Source: Lepisosteus oculatus (taxonomy: Eukaryota > Chordata > Actinopteri > Semionotiformes > Lepisosteidae). From it: 64,000 nt of DNA. The notes under the pieces were generated by a model. The model was not told the origin of the DNA. It did no database searches and worked only from the letters and a program-made list of their open reading frames with translations. The stretch is from positions 3,966,501-4,030,500 of the forward strand of contig NC_090698.1 in the NCBI RefSeq assembly GCF_040954835.1, read 5' to 3'. Position 1 is the first letter of the stretch, and each line of letters begins with the position of its first letter. Positions 47,625-59,779 of the stretch are shown here, piece by piece. Position numbers and translations under genes: made by a program.

Positions 47625-50540
47625 GAAAGAATCATAAAAAGTACAGAGACTCTTATCAAAAGAGAAGGAGATGCAATTTTACATCATTCCCAAGATGCAA
47701 GTGCTTCATACTGTCAACAAAGATGGCAAATTCCCATTATGATCCCTTCAGCCAGGTTTCAGTTTTGGTTTATACTGCTTTCCAGAAAAATGTACAGAAT
47801 AAAATCATCAGTAACAAATAAAAATATCACAGTCTTAAAGCAGTGAAATACAACAATGTTTCTCCAGTTAGAGTTTCCTAATGCTCCTTTACCTAGACAA
47901 GTTCCGACATTTTTAATTTGCGCACAGGAAACAGAAATAACCACTGCAGTATGGAGAAGACAAGTTTGTTTTCTGCAGTCATTTTCTTTTTCAAATGCTA
48001 ATCCAAGCAAATTATACTAATATTTTCTTTAACTCTACAAAGAATCTACAAGTCCCTGCCAAGGATCTTTAAAAACCCAGAATACCTTACATAATGTGGC
48101 TGATGAATGGTGCAGAACACTGCTCTTCTGTAGAAGCGCTGGCTGAATGGGATATTTTAACAGGTGCGTAATTTTCCAGCAGGAAGCAGAAGCGTGGCTT
48201 GAAAAAGAGAAAATTACAACCCCGACAAAGCACAGTCTTCCAGCAGGCTTTTACAAGAATGACACACTCAAATCAAAGCTAATCTTTTTCAGAGATTTCA
48301 TCCAAGACATCCAGAATGAAATTATTTTGTTTATCTTTTAAAACATGTGCACACACATACACAAAAACCTTCCTGCATTTTTTCAATCTTTCACCGCTGC
48401 TGGCAGTTCTGGGGTCTTTACTTTCTCCCTGTGTCCTAGATGTACTTTACAGTGGAGTTCTTGTTTTGGCCTAGTTAACTGCCACTCATTAACCCCTGTT
48501 TGCTAAAAGCTGTGTGATAGTACTAAATGCATCATTCTAACCTGGTCTGTCATTAGAACAGCTTTCCCTTTTCCTTTTTGTTTTGGAGCAGAGCGTCTAC
48601 TTCAAGGTTTGAAAAAATGTGCTGGGTTTTCCCTGCACCTTTGATTTGATTTAGAAAGTTTGGCTGATGCTTTCATGGTGTGTCATCTACTGTATATAGA
48701 TGTATTGCTTTGCTATTTCATTGTGGTGGCACTGCTCTGCGAGCAGTGATCCCCTATTGTGAAATATTACACAAAACTGCAACAAACAGTAAGGAGACTT
48801 TAGTACCCACACAACTATGAACTATGATAGTAGTATAGTTTGCCTTGTTAATGCACAGCCAGATCTATACTTTGGACGTGAGGGAGGCTCTAATGTGAAA
48901 TCGTAACAAATGGCCTTTGACCAGGATGAGAAAGAACCCTGTACAATCTGCAGACATTCCTCAACCGAAACATTCAGCACCCTTCCCTGGAGCACTGCCA
49001 ACTGGTTTCTGACTTTATCTTAATCTTAAGACTAAGCATGATGGATGGTAGTCTTGCTTTTAACGTCTTTTAACCTAAAGCGGTCTTGAAAGGAGGAGGC
49101 CCTTAGGGATTTTGGAACTTTTCAGGCTCACTGGTCCCTGTTACAAATAAGGTTGAGAAACCTGCTCCAAAGCACTGTACTGTTTAGAGTTGACAGGGAC
49201 TCCAGAGTTGCGTCAGACGGACTTCCTATGTCTCTTGCGTTCTTATTTTGTAATGTTTTTCTCTTTCATGTTTTTGATCTGTCTTGCCGTGACAGCTTCA
49301 TCTTATCAGATACATCCAAAACAGCAAAGAGCAGCTGGCAAAATGACGAAAACAGTTCACTTGATAAGGGTGGCTGAGCTTCACATTTCAGTACATTTTT
49401 TTCAGGGAAACGATCAGTACCCTGAGAGTTTCAATTCAAGGTCAACAACACTGCAGAACACCACATCAATAACACGAGTCCCCTCATGCACTATCTGGAG
49501 AATGAAAATGTCAGTGCCAGGTCTGTCTGTGAAAAGAAACAAGAACAACTAAACAGATGACGTTTTCTTTCCGAAGCAAATTTTGACGGAGGTTGAAACA
49601 TTTCAAATTCACTCAGCTGTGCTAGACTGTGATCCGATAAAAACCCTGTCAGACCCTTTAAAGCCCACAGAAGCTCGAACGAGTATTGAACCAAGCAATT
49701 CAGATAATCACAATATCATAAATCTAAGCAGGTTCACATCATGGCGTGGTGATGAATTTTCCCTGTCACACACCGCAAAATAAAATTATGCCATGGAAGC
49801 CTCATCTGCACAACCCCAGCTCTGCGACAAAGAGCTTCCTGAAAAAGACAAGAATGTGGACTGGGCTCCTAATGACTCGAATCAGCTCCCCATTGGCTTA
49901 ACTGGACCAGTTTTACAGCTTCTGCCAGTTCTTCAGGCAACGCTAAATTAAAAGACATGGAAAACCTGCAGGCACACAAACCGTCCAGGACCAAGATGCT
50001 TCCTCTGGTACTAGCCTCCAGAGTAGCAGGAATTAGACCTTAATTACGTTTAAAATGTATCTGTGTGATACATTTCTCTATTTATCAGTTCTCAATGTCA
50101 ATGCCTCAATACCAGACCTGCTGAAAAAAACCAGCAATGAAGCAGTGTTATTATTAATTTAAGGAAACGCGCTCGCAAAAGGAGTTTGGGAGAATACTAA
50201 AAGGCTGTGACAAGAAATTCACAGGGATCAAACAATTTGGCTCGACGGTCTACCTGGAAAAACCTAAAGATGGGTAGGAAATGTCACAAACATAAGGAAA
50301 AAACAGCTTGGTTGCGACATAGCTGCTGTCTGAAAAAAGAAGAAGAGGAAGTGTAAGACAAGGGAGGAGGCCGAAAAGGAAACCCCCGAGCGATTGTAAC
50401 AGGAATGGGCCAGTGCTACACAGAAAGCCAGACCTTCATGTTCACTACCGCGTGTCAGCAAAGCACTACAGCCACTGTAATGGATTTAGAATAATAATCG
50501 TAGAAATCACACAGGAGAGGACGATGCTCGAACTCTAGCA
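47625..50540. other. Noncoding stretch, nothing recognised
   Basis: The 120-codon frame at 49190-49552 has no known domain. No exon or repeat family was recognised. Confidence 0.4.
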
Positions 50541-50544
50541 ACGT

Positions 50545-50735
50545 AGGGTAGCACACTTCTGGAAGCTGTGGGAGTGTGCAACAAGACAAGACCACCAGCT
50601 ATGTTGTTGCTATCCTGGCTTCCTTCAAAAAAGAAGCTGGAAGAAACATTGACAACAATTGGCCACTAGCTACCAACCAAGCAAGAAAGGTTACACAGGC
50701 CTCCTCTTGTCTGTCATGTAATAACATCCATTTAA
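50545..50735 (+). mobile_element. CR1-like LINE 3' fragment
   Basis: The stretch from CTTCTGGAAGCTGTGGGAGT, through CCTGGCTTCCTTCAA and GAAGCTGG, to GGCCTCCTCTTGTCTGTCAT follows the nucleotide pattern of the same LINE end seen at 13631 and 33898 (downstream of the FFTQRVV block). It is short and out of frame. Confidence 0.6.
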
Positions 50736-50739
50736 TAAA

Positions 50740-53700
50740 GGATCCTGGGAACATTTAGCAAGAGCACCTAAACTAACCTAAAGCACCTAAACCCATGAAA
50801 TACCCGTGAAATGCAGATTATTATCTCCAAGAACAAATGTCAAACACATCTGTAAAAGGTACCTACAGTTTTCTAGAACAAACTGATACAACAAGAAAAT
50901 GATCTGAAACATCGGGTAAGAAAAAAAAATTGTACTCCAGAGTATATGTAAATAGTACAATGTTACTAGAGATTACAAATGTTTAACTGCAAAATTTTCC
51001 CCTAAAATAAAGGAGTACCCAAAACCACCTGCTCAGTCACAAAGACCCAAAAAACAAACCTGTCTCCCCTTGAGTCAAAGATTTTATAATGCTTCTACTC
51101 CTACTTCTAAACAATACCTAACCAATATACAATAACTGTTTTAAACCAGGTTTTCCTGCATCAAAAGGTATTTCCAAGGTACAAATACAGAGATCAAAAC
51201 ATGTACACAGACATCAGTACAACCAGATGTGTCTCCCTCACTGATGTAAACAAAACAGTCATATATCATAGCATAGGGAGCAAAAAAGGAACCACATATC
51301 AGGAAAAATGAGTAATTTTGGGTGGTTAATTTAATTTACTTTGTTTTACGAAATTGCAATTTTGTTGGTCTATTAAACTTTGTATCTATAGCTATGCACT
51401 GCTATAGGTTTATGCTTATTCTTAGAACTATGGCTAATGCAAAAGCATCTATTATCAATAGGATGATAAATGATTCTGTCAATTCCACAATTATTTTTAA
51501 AACTTAGTCCACTGACATGGTGTACTTTTTCATATGTAGGCCACTCGTTCTGCGAGAGTCCTTTAAAAAAAATGGGAGAAAAGGAAGCCCTGATAAGATT
51601 TATTTGGTGACAAAACATTCAGTGGTGCGTCATTCTCATTTTTCTAAAACATTCCGGTTGTCAAGTATATTATTTTGTCCTTTTTTATTTATACAAAGGA
51701 ATCCAGGCAACAGCTGGATGATCTTTGGTTTGAAATCGGAGTCCTGCGCCGATCTCCTGCAGTTACATCAAGAAAGTTGCCTCAGCAGTTTCTTTTTTTG
51801 CAGGAATTTGGCTTGAGGGAAGAAGCGTACCTTTTTGGAAATTCATCATAAAACAGGGCAAAAAAAAACATAAAGAAGGCAGCAGTTAACTCTGTCGTGA
51901 TAAGAGCACAGTTCTCAGCAATGGCACCAAGTCCTAGCATGCAAGAAAATGAATTTAACTTAAGCTCCGCCTTAATAAAAACGTAAAGAATCATATAGAA
52001 ATGTTCTTCAAAATGTAAGAGGGAAAGTTCTGAACGATTTGGAAGGAATCAACTTTTAAGTAAGCAGCTTTTAGTTGGGAACTGAAGTGTCACTGCATAT
52101 AGAAAATACATTTTGGTGCTCTCTCGCAATAGTTCATAAGCTACAGAAACATTTTTTAATAAAGTACTCATGGTCAACAATATGCTTATAAACAGGGATG
52201 TGCATCCTACAGAGCTGTCCTGTAAGCCTTGAATGTGTGAATGAAGACTTTTTAGCAGCAGTTGGAGAGATCCTGTAAGACCTCCAGTGAATGGATTGTA
52301 GATGTAACTATACAGACATTTTTAGTAATGTAATGTGCTTCCCATTAACTCCGCGAGTGCAGCCTCTGGCATAAACAATGGGTGGGGAATTACACTGAAG
52401 TTTTTTTTCTTCTTTCTTTAAATTCAAATTCAGGCCAACTCCTCTTTCCCCAGAGAGAAGGGAATCATTTGAGGCGTTCCCTGTAAACAAGAGCACTGCG
52501 CCAAGACTTGGATCCCAGTTCTCTTCGGCATCTCGAAGGGGAACTTTCAGAGGAAATGCTCAGTGCCCAGCACTGGAGAATTTCACACACACATTTACTC
52601 TACCACAGCTCAGAGGGCTCGGTTTAAAAAGCGGAATGTTAGGGGAATTCACTGACACAATAGTACAATTTCTGCGCCATAATTGTTAAACATTTACCAA
52701 CATACTCATTTTCCATGGGCCTAAGACATTTTGAAAACTGTTTCGTACCTTCTCATGCCTGATATTTAAACATTTTGTTAATGGACAGAAGCAGCACAAA
52801 CCAGAAACCAGAACCAGGCACAGGTCAAAGTGCGAAGTGTTAATGAAACACAGGTTTAAAAAAACAGGCAAAAACCTATACTGTTCATATAGGAACTTGC
52901 ATCATGCAGTTACACATTTCACCATAACTGAGGGTCACCACAGCCTCAGACCTCTCACCTCAGTTCTTGGCAGCAGTGAAGGAAATTAGCAGATGTCTGA
53001 TGATATCATGGCTCTTCAGATACCCTTCATCTTCTTGAGGAAATATTGGTAGCTTTATTGAACTCTCCTTATGACTAGCACAGGGATTTTAAATCTTAGT
53101 CACAGATAATGGTTTCGGATGGTTTGTCTTGCAACTGAGCTCTAAGATTATGAATTTTAGTACGACAGTACTATGATAGTATGTAGATAATGAATAATAT
53201 CATAAGTAGTTTAATTAAAACTAAATAAGTTGTATGGTTTTAGCATCTAATAAAGTCACTGGGTGAAGTAGCTTACATATCCTGAAACTGTCTAAAGACA
53301 CATTTTCTATCAAGGATTCAATTAGTAAACTAGGCTCAGTTGGAATAAAAACTAACAATATTATTCCAAGGCCAGGAGCACTGGCCTACAATGAGGAATA
53401 GTGTTGGAGGTGAGGCACATACCAAAGAGCTGCTTTTTAAAAATAATAATAAAACATATTTATAGTCTTTGGATCAAATAAAAGCTCAAAACACAACCTT
53501 CTAAAACCAAAGCAACTTTCCTGGGTCTGATTCTTCTTGGTCATCAGTGCAGTGACTGCTAACCCCATACTCAAGTTTAAAGCTGAGGTGCTCAAGATGA
53601 CAGAAAGCATGGCATTCTCTCGTACTGATGACGTTTAAAACAAATTTAAAAAAGGACTACAAGATTATCTGTACAACCACACTGACACCGATTCATACTG

Positions 53701-56700
53701 ATGCTGAACTGGGTTAAAATGGACCTTTATGATCCTACATTACTGAACGAGTAGAGGCATTTGCTTGGAGTGCAGGCTACAGAAAAACAGTCCAGATGAA
53801 GTGGGTTTTTGTTAACAGATGGATGGAGATAAAGACAGCATATTGTTACATTCATCTCAACAAACAATGCAATGATGACTAAACAAACCAAAATTAACAG
53901 CTTTTTATTTTTAATCCCCCATATCTTGTTTGGAGTCAAGCCTGGACTTGCCCTGGATGCCTGAAAACGAAATATCAGTGACATACGACCACACAATAAG
54001 AGGAAGTATGCCATTTCCTGTTTTAAAGGGACACAATCTGTTCTCACCTTACAAGGACCTCCACTTGCTGCATGAACTAACAGCTCAAAACAGCCTCTCA
54101 GAAATAAGCCTGACATACCTTTCAACGAGAACTAACAAATAAAAAGTCAAGACAGAAGGATACAATCACATTTCGGAATTCAGATCTGCCTTGATCAATC
54201 GCAAACTGTTTTCTGTCATGTCGTTTCCACATTATCCTGTAGGTATTCCCAAAGAAAATCATAATGTGAAAATTTGTCTCACAACGTCCACAGCAATACG
54301 CTCATAGCATACAAACGTTTAACACAGAGAAATACATAGAGACATACATAGTTTAACACAGAGAATAGCATAGCATAAGATATTAATGCTGCAATGTTTC
54401 AAATCTATGCCTGGTTCCGTAACTTAATCTGTTCATTTTTCTCCCCATTCAAATATGAATATAATTGTAACCCGCAGATCCAGGAGGTCTGACCTGATTG
54501 CCAGTTAACCTGGCTGCTTATTTTGTACAAAACCTGACGTGCCCAAGCAAATTAAGAAAATAAGGCTGAAACCAAGAAATAATGAGCATTTTTTGCCTAC
54601 AGGAGACTGGCGGGTGTGTCACAAAAACAGCTGGTTCAGGTGTCGAGATCCTTCAGCAGCTCCCAAAGCGCACACGTCCGCGTCAGATACTGGTTCATAT
54701 CCCAGTGATCATCAGCCATCAGTGCAGGTGTGAGGGACATATTCCTTTTAGACATTCATATCCCTTTCAACTTGCGAGTCTAATGAGAACCCCAAGAGGC
54801 AATGACTCGTCCTTCAACAAAAGCTATAAGAGTAACAGCAACAATAAAACAAACACCACTAATAAACCAAAATCACAAACTCTGCTAGAATGGAGTTAGC
54901 TGTAAAGACCAATAAATACTCCTTGCTTTGCCTCCCCGTAACTCCCATTACAGTCTTGATAATAAAGAGAGTGGCTATAAATGAATGAAAGGCCGATAGC
55001 AGCTAAATGATTTTGGAACCTCAATCGGTTTCCTGTTATTAAATATGGATATAAGCAAAGTTCAACACCAGGATGTTGCCTTTCCTCAGTCAGACGAAGT
55101 TTTATTGTAAAACATTCAACAAAGCCACACCCAAAGATTATATGATTGCTCAACAGAGTGGATTAGGTATGCAGTCAAACATTCCCACACAATAGCCTTT
55201 GGGGTGATCTAACGTATGTAACTTGACATGATGATTTTAATGCTAAACGGCTGTGGACTGGAGGTACACCAGCAATACATCTTAAAAGCATGTGTATGAG
55301 TCAACAATTCCTTTGCTCTTTCACCTGTAGATGAAGGTGTTTACTGTAATTCTACAAGGTGCTGATTTATCCAAAGAGAGATACAACCGTGCTCTTCTGA
55401 AATCCTTTAGCGTAAAAAAAAATGCACAGCAAATGGACTCGGTATAACCAAGAGTAAAATTAAATTCTAAATTAAAAGCTACAGTGAAAAGAAAGGTTTT
55501 TGAGGGTGTTTTAAATAATGCCAACAGCGTCTAATGATAGGGACAGTGTGCTCCACATCACAGCACTCAAGAAAGCTTTCCCATGCAGTGTGTGCAGCCT
55601 GGCATTCCACACAGTAAGAAGGCCTGAGTCAGCACATCTAAGATTAAGAAAATCTAAACAAGAACATTGTCTCATATACAGTAGGTCAGAAAAGATTTCC
55701 TTCGTATATAGTACATCAGGAATGGAATAAACCTAGTACATCAGGAATGTCAGCCTTTCTAAAAAAACACTTGGAGAAAGCAGTTTAAAAAATCTCACTT
55801 TCCACTGGGGAAATTCCAAGGTTCATTCTGAAAGTGGAAGGAAATTTCCTGAAGGGGGGAGAGGGTGGGCTGGCTTTGCCAGTCTAAATGTACAGCCAGT
55901 CTAATTCTGGCACCACTGTCAGGTTCCTTTGTATTAACTCACAGTGACACCAGAATACTTAAGCACTGATAAAACACCTTATCAAACACCTTGTCAAACA
56001 GAATGCCCCTTAATAAAATACCCTGAGTGAAATAAAGAGACAGCTCCTGAGTTCTCAAGTGTATAGTAAATGATAATAGCTAGTTATTGGAAAGGAATAT
56101 CTGTAATTATACATTCAGCACAGTTATTTGGTTTTTTAAATCCAAAGTATGTATATCAAGACTATATATCCTCTAAAGTCAGTATCATGACTGTTGTCAC
56201 TCTGCTCCACCAAATATCTATACATTCTGTCTTATTAATGAACACAACTGCAGGACTGTTCTTGATTAAAAGTGTCTTGCAAAATCACAATAGGTAATGG
56301 TATTGGAAATAAAATTTGACCAATTCATTCAGTCCTTCAATTCCAAATTAATTCTAATTAACTCAAATAAAGTCCACTTTAAATTATGTCAATATGCCAT
56401 CTTCAGTGTTCTCTAAAGCAGAGCCAGAGTGGTTTCTTTGAAAAATCTTACCCCTAGTTATCAATTAGCTCCCAAAAATAATTTGCCATCACAAATATTA
56501 TTTCAAAATGAGTGTTTTGATCTACTAGAGACTTACATCGTGACACAAAACATGGGCGAATTCCTATAACTGATCATATCCTGTATGTGTGGAGTTGTCT
56601 CTTGCAAAACTGTACATCAAAATGATGACCTTTCTGTGAGATATGAAACTATCTTTTGGAGTCCAGTGTTAGGTATGATAGAGAAAAGTGTCCCTGTGTT

Positions 56701-58795
56701 TTTTACTCACATTTTCTCAAACATTTTGATGGACCAGTGCACTAACCTCACAAGCACTTGCTCAATCCCTGCAGTCCAGAAGCTCTGAGACACATTCACC
56801 ATGCGCATCAGGCTGCTGCTAAATTTACAGCTCTTACAAAACTGGGCACAGAAACTCTGAAACAAACTGCCAGCCATTACTTTCGTTGTTCTTTTTTGGT
56901 GCAAAAGCCCAGGGAGATTTTTTTTTATGCATGTGAACAGCACATTGTGTAATTTGTCTGTGGAAACAAGACCTTTGTCCCTGCAATGATGCCAAAATCC
57001 ATTAAAAAAAAGAAAACAGGAGCACAGGAGATCCATGCGTGTCATCCAGCATCTACAGCCACTCCCTATCTGAACCTCTGTCACCCAGGAGTGATGTTTA
57101 CTCTACATGGCATGCTGGAAATGCAAGTGCCATGCGAGAAACACAATGGCACCCATTCAGGGCAGCTTCTCCACACACCCTGTCAGGCCACACGGGGATC
57201 GAAGGTTAAACTCTCCCTCTCTTCAGTTCTTGGCACATTTACTTCCCCAGCTAAGCACAAGCTGCAATCTTATACTGCACCAGCTAAATGCAGCTCTATA
57301 GTTTGCACTGTATATACCATATGCTATGGTTTCAACATGCCCTTGAACTCAGTGACCTTGAAAGAGAAGAAAAAAAGGCACAACGTGGTTTGGCTGTGCT
57401 GTACTGTGCCGCAGAATGACGTCCCAGTAACGTATACACATATATACATCCAAGCATAGCAACTGTTAGTAGACCCACTGAAAAGTTGCAAAGAAGAGAG
57501 AAAAAAGTTTCCGAGGAAATTTTATTTTTAATATCAGCTTCTGACTTCTCGCAAAAATGTCTCATGGCAACCTGGAAAATGCGGAATAGGACTTCCGACG
57601 CTTTTGAAATTATATGAATTCCCTGTTTTGAAACAAGCAGCCTCAGCTCCAGGAAATTACGAAACACATACACAGCAGGCTCAGCTTCATAAATATTGAG
57701 CTGAGAATAACCACCTATTGGTTATTTTGGTGGGATTTTGGGAATGGCCCTGGATATTTTTTATGTTCAATTTTCTTACTCTTAACCTGCGGATCTGGCT
57801 TCTTCGTTACTGTTCTACACTAATTCTGTACAACCTAGAAGAGCCTGAGGAGTAGAATACCAACAAACCCGCTGGATTACATCATATTGGCTTTGGCGCC
57901 TCCACAGGACACTCTGAAACCAACTCACCTCACAACACCACAGTGACTTCACAGTGAGCAGACATCCAGCCTCTTGACACAGGGAGATACAGCACACTCT
58001 GAAATTACATTTAAAATACCGTTCCTTGTACCAGGCTGTTATTTATGTTCAGGTAATATATTTGTGGCAAGACATTTAGTCCTTTGCTGTTTGGAGAAAG
58101 ATTCACAGCTTTTTAACTCAACTTTTGAAATCCCTGATTCCATTTCAATTGGGTTAGAATGTGTTTATCGTTTTAAACTGCAACCTCTTGAACACTGACT
58201 GATTGTGTGGCTGAGGGCATGTTTCAGGAATGCACAACTGCAGAGTTATCATGATATTTACATCCAGTTACACCCATCTCATGTTGTAACACCTCTCAGA
58301 TAGATTCTGTATACTTCCAAACAGATAATACAGATGGATGTTTCTGAAAAACCCTTTGCAAAAAATGTAATCACGCTGCACCAAAAATTGGCAAAGGCTC
58401 CAGCGTATTTCCAATACACTGGAGAATTAGTTGTGCTTGAGAAAGATACACATACTCTGGACCAACTTGTGTGCACTCTAGGGCCACTGTCTGCTGGTTT
58501 TCATTTGAACAACTCTTCATAACCTAAGCCAGATCATTATATGATTAATCAGACCAGTTTAGCAGTTTTTGTATGCATACAGAATATCACAGACACGGTT
58601 CACTTAAACCCTCACTCACAGCCCGTGTGAGAATAGCTGGGGACTGCCTGGCTGCTTTCCGAAGGACCACAATAAACACTGTCGGCCCATGGCCCTCTTG
58701 TTTACCACAGGCCTAAAACAGGATTAAACACTGCATATCAAAGAGTAATGGTGTTAGAAAAAAGTGCATATGGCCTCTGAAGAGTAGGCGGCAGA
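50740..58795. other. Noncoding stretch, nothing recognised
   Basis: About 8 kb of AT-rich DNA. AGTACATCAGGAATG occurs twice at about 55711 and 55735, and GTTTAACACAGAGAA at about 54317 and 54351. The 157-codon frame at 56986-57459 matches no family. Confidence 0.4.
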
Positions 58796-58799
58796 AGGG

Positions 58800-59110
58800 A
58801 AAATAGATGCGGGCAGAGAGTGGTCTGGTTTCAGGCAGGCTCGCTGACACAGAGTCCAGCCCTGCACACCACGTTTCGCTGTCGCCTGATGCAGCACCGG
58901 CCCTCACAGCTCCGCAGTCGCTCCCCTCCTCGAGGGCTCGCGCGGCTCTGGCCGAGGCGAAACGGTCTGAAAGGGGAAGAGGAAGCGAACGAAGCGGCTG
59001 TGGCCGGATGCGCCCGAGAGCAAGAGCAGCAGTCATTGTCTTTCCACAGACGCCCCTTGGTTTCGCAAGAGCAACGTGTGCCTGTCGTCACATGCCGATC
59101 TGAGGCAGAG
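58800..59110. promoter_or_regulatory. CpG-rich block, possible CpG island promoter
   Basis: CpG density is high over about 310 bp, with words such as CTCGCGCGGC and GCCGAGGCGAAACG near 58940-58965. It stands alone in AT-rich DNA. Several overlapping frames on both strands of 98-139 codons are open but none has a domain, as expected from composition. It could be the promoter and first exon of a gene outside or partly inside this window. Confidence 0.45.
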
Positions 59111-59309
59111 GGAAGAGCAGGGGCAGACTGCTGAATGCTGCCAGCAACACAGCTACCCAATCTGGATGTCTTCTGCTGCCTGTCATACAAGGACACACAT
59201 CCTAGGGCTTCTGTCCCACAGCCATTCCCTCCCTGATACCTTTGCAGCAAGGCTCTAGCCTCTGCTGCCCAGGCTGCAACCTTAAGAACATATTATAATA
59301 ATAATAACA

Positions 59310-59598
59310 ACAACAACATTACTTTATTAACCCTTTACAATTTCTTCCATTAGGAATTATCTTTTTGCATACCCCATACCACATACCACATACCCCAGCT
59401 TGCTCACCATGAGACACACAGATAGGGAGAGAGCCTGAGGTCAGAGCACAGGGTCTACCATAGTACAGCACCCCTGGAGCAGTTGGGGTTAAGGCCTTGC
59501 TCAGAAGCCCAACAGAGTAGGATTCCTCTGGCAGCTGTGGGATTTGAACCGGCAACCTTCCAGCCATAGGCACAGATCCCTAGCCACCGCTCCGCCCA
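59310..59598 (-). mobile_element. tRNA-derived SINE, copy 3
   Basis: The reverse complement carries B box GGTTCAAATCC (59540-59550 on the + strand as GGATTTGAACC), the GAGCAAGGCCTTAACCCCA core and the CTCATGGTGAGCAAGC segment of copy 1. Its tail side has AAT and AAC microsatellite runs (59294-59320). The B box is closer to canonical than in the other two copies. Confidence 0.82.
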
Positions 59599-59650
59599 AC
59601 ATTAGGAACATAAGGAACTTGACAAACAAGAGGAGGCCTCTCAGACCATC
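59599..59650 (-). mobile_element. Possible CR1-like LINE end adjoining the SINE
   Basis: AGGAACATAAGGAACTTGAC followed by AAACAAGAGGAGGCC is close to the reverse complement of the family's GGCCTCCTCTCGTTTGT end. Only about 50 bp are clear. Confidence 0.45.
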
Positions 59651-59779
59651 CAGATCATTTAGAAACCTTGCATTAAAGCGCTGGACATATGGTTTAACAC
59701 AGCTTAATCAAGCACGGTCAGCCCGCTTCTTGGAAATATTTTGCTTGTCAAGGACGATATCATCCAGCTGAAGGGTCGG

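Noticed and set aside
56986..57459. 157-codon + strand frame
   Set aside because: Begins in an A-rich Lys run, has no recognised domain and no supporting signals.
58807..59250. Several 98-139 codon frames in the 58800 CpG-rich block
   Set aside because: Mutually overlapping on both strands with no domain; best explained by composition.
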